Of a stretch of 5,929 bases of DNA, positions 5,080-5,929 are shown one piece after another. Source of the stretch: Gammaproteobacteria bacterium (GTDB taxonomy: Bacteria; Pseudomonadota; Gammaproteobacteria; UBA9214); assembly GCA_030635865.1 (NCBI GenBank), contig DAOVYA010000107.1, forward strand, positions 1 to 5,929, given 5' to 3'. The position numbers were made by a program, and so were the translations under genes. Each line of letters starts with the position of its first letter. The first letter of the stretch is position 1. The notes beneath the pieces are model-generated. The model did no database searches, had not been told where the DNA came from, and saw only the letters and a list, made by a program, of their open reading frames with translations.

Positions 5080-5929
5080 TTATTTCTCAAACAATGCATC
5101 CACAAACTCCTTTGCATTGAACTCGCGCAGGTTCTCGATGCCTTCGCCGACACCGATAAAGCGCAGCGGGATATTCATTTTCCGGGCAATGGCAAATACG
5201 ATTCCGCCCTTGGCCGTGCCGTCCAGCTTGGTCAGGGTAATGCCGGTGAGACCAACGGCGCTATGAAATTCCTGCGCCTGGTTCAATGCGTTCTGGCCGG
5301 TACCGGCATCGACCACCAGCATGACTTCGTGCGGGACCTGTGCATCGAGCTTGCCCATGACACGCTTGATTTTTTTCAGTTCCTCCATAAGGTTGGACTG
5401 GGTATGCAGCCTCCCCGCGGTATCGGCGATCAGTACATCCATGCCGCGCGCGCGGGCCGATTGCAGGGCATCAAAGATAACCGAGGCCGCGTCGGCGCCC
5501 TGTTGCTGGGCAATCACGGGTATGTCGTTACGTTTCCCCCATGTTTGCAGCTGTTCGACGGCGGCAGCACGAAAGGTATCGCCGGCCGCAAGCATCACCT
5601 TTTTGCCATCCTGCTGGAAGCGGTGTGCAAGTTTGCCGATGGTCGTGGTTTTCCCGGCACCGTTGATGCCGACCATCAGGATGACAAAGAGACTGGTGTT
5701 TTCGGCTGGTCTGAGGGGCTGTGAAACCGGTTCAAGGATGGTTTGCATGTGATCATGCAGTGCGGCCATCAGTGCTTCTGCATCACCCAGTTCCTTGCGG
5801 GCTACCTGCTGCGTCAGTTTGTCGATAATTTCACGGGTTGCTTCCACGCCGACATCGGCCATCAGCAGCATGGTCTCGATTTCCTCCAGCAACGCATCAT
5901 CTATGGACTTGCTGCCAAGGACCAGGTCG
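5080..5929 (-). CDS. ftsY: Signal recognition particle receptor FtsY, 5' end outside the window (partial)
   Basis: C-terminal NG domain of the SRP receptor GTPase, which pairs with Ffh on the inner membrane to deliver nascent membrane proteins to SecYEG. The frame runs to the window edge: D-L-V-L-G-S-K-S-I-D-D-A precedes L-L-E-E-I-E, matching the N-domain of FtsY, so the TTG at 5892 is an internal Leu codon, not a start. Counting from that Leu as residue 1, the motifs are G1 GINGAGKTTTIGKL at 75-88, the insertion-box segment GDTFRAAAVEQL at 104-115, G3 DTAGR at 157-161, G4 TKLDGTAKGG at 221-230 and the C-terminal FIGVGEGIENLREF at 245-258. About 282 residues are visible; the acidic A domain and start lie beyond 5929. 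Downstream neighbours are ftsE and ftsX, the usual gammaproteobacterial order. Confidence 0.97.
   Translation of the reverse strand, partial: DLVLGSKSIDDALLEEIETMLLMADVGVEATREIIDKLTQQVARKELGDAEALMAALHDHMQTILEPVSQPLRPAENTSLFVILMVGINGAGKTTTIGKLAHRFQQDGKKVMLAAGDTFRAAAVEQLQTWGKRNDIPVIAQQQGADAASVIFDALQSARARGMDVLIADTAGRLHTQSNLMEELKKIKRVMGKLDAQVPHEVMLVVDAGTGQNALNQAQEFHSAVGLTGITLTKLDGTAKGGIVFAIARKMNIPLRFIGVGEGIENLREFNAKEFVDALFEK

Noticed and set aside
4973..5266. Plus-strand ORF of 97 codons starting in the inverted-repeat element
   Set aside because: Its first part is a translation of the repeat arm (APLRLCARN-like) and the rest is antisense to the 3' end of ftsY.
5263..5752. Two plus-strand ORFs (153 and 143 codons) inside ftsY
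   Set aside because: Antisense shadows of the highly conserved FtsY GTPase domain.
5890..5892. TTG as the start of ftsY
   Set aside because: FtsY homology continues upstream to the window edge; this is an internal Leu codon.

Overview
The window looks like a chromosomal segment of a gammaproteobacterium. The main evidence is the block ftsY-ftsE-ftsX-rpoH, all on the minus strand in that transcriptional order, which is the classical gammaproteobacterial cell-division/heat-shock cluster. The proteins read clearly as FtsY, FtsE, FtsX and sigma-32. The genus cannot be named from the sequence.

Layout from left to right. (1) Positions 3-593 (+) hold the 3' portion of a nitroreductase-family flavoprotein whose start lies before the window. 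(2) Positions 652-1479 (+) hold a membrane-anchored alpha/beta hydrolase with a complete Ser-Asp-His triad. (3) Positions 1568-1855 (-) hold an unrecognised small two-helix membrane protein with its own good sigma-70-type promoter and ribosome binding site, converging on the hydrolase. (4) A strong bidirectional intrinsic terminator at 1999-2029 closes (5) rpoH, 2046-2915 (-). (6) A 262-bp gap upstream of rpoH carries its control region and, further upstream, a GC-rich inverted repeat. (7) ftsX (3178-4164) and ftsE (4161-4832) overlap by 4 nt. (8) A 247-bp gap between ftsE and ftsY contains a 158-bp element with perfect 31-bp terminal inverted repeats. (9) ftsY (5080 to beyond 5929) runs off the right edge.

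The most interesting signal is the rpoH control region. Reading toward rpoH, a near-perfect CIRCE operator (TTGGCACTC-N9-GAGTGCTAA; consensus TTAGCACTC-N9-GAGTGCTAA) lies 31 nt before the rpoH start codon. It overlaps two promoter candidates: a sigma-E-type promoter (GGAACTT-N16-TCCTA) and a sigma-70-type promoter with extended -10 (TTGGCA-N18-TAATAT, preceded by TGC). If both signals work, the HrcA repressor directly gates the heat-shock sigma factor, placing sigma-32 below both an envelope-stress sigma factor and the repressor that classically controls groESL and dnaKJ. The other structural oddities are two unrelated long inverted repeats, each sitting in a gap of the ftsY-ftsE-ftsX-rpoH cluster. 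I see no CRISPR array, tRNA, rRNA, transposase gene or defence system.
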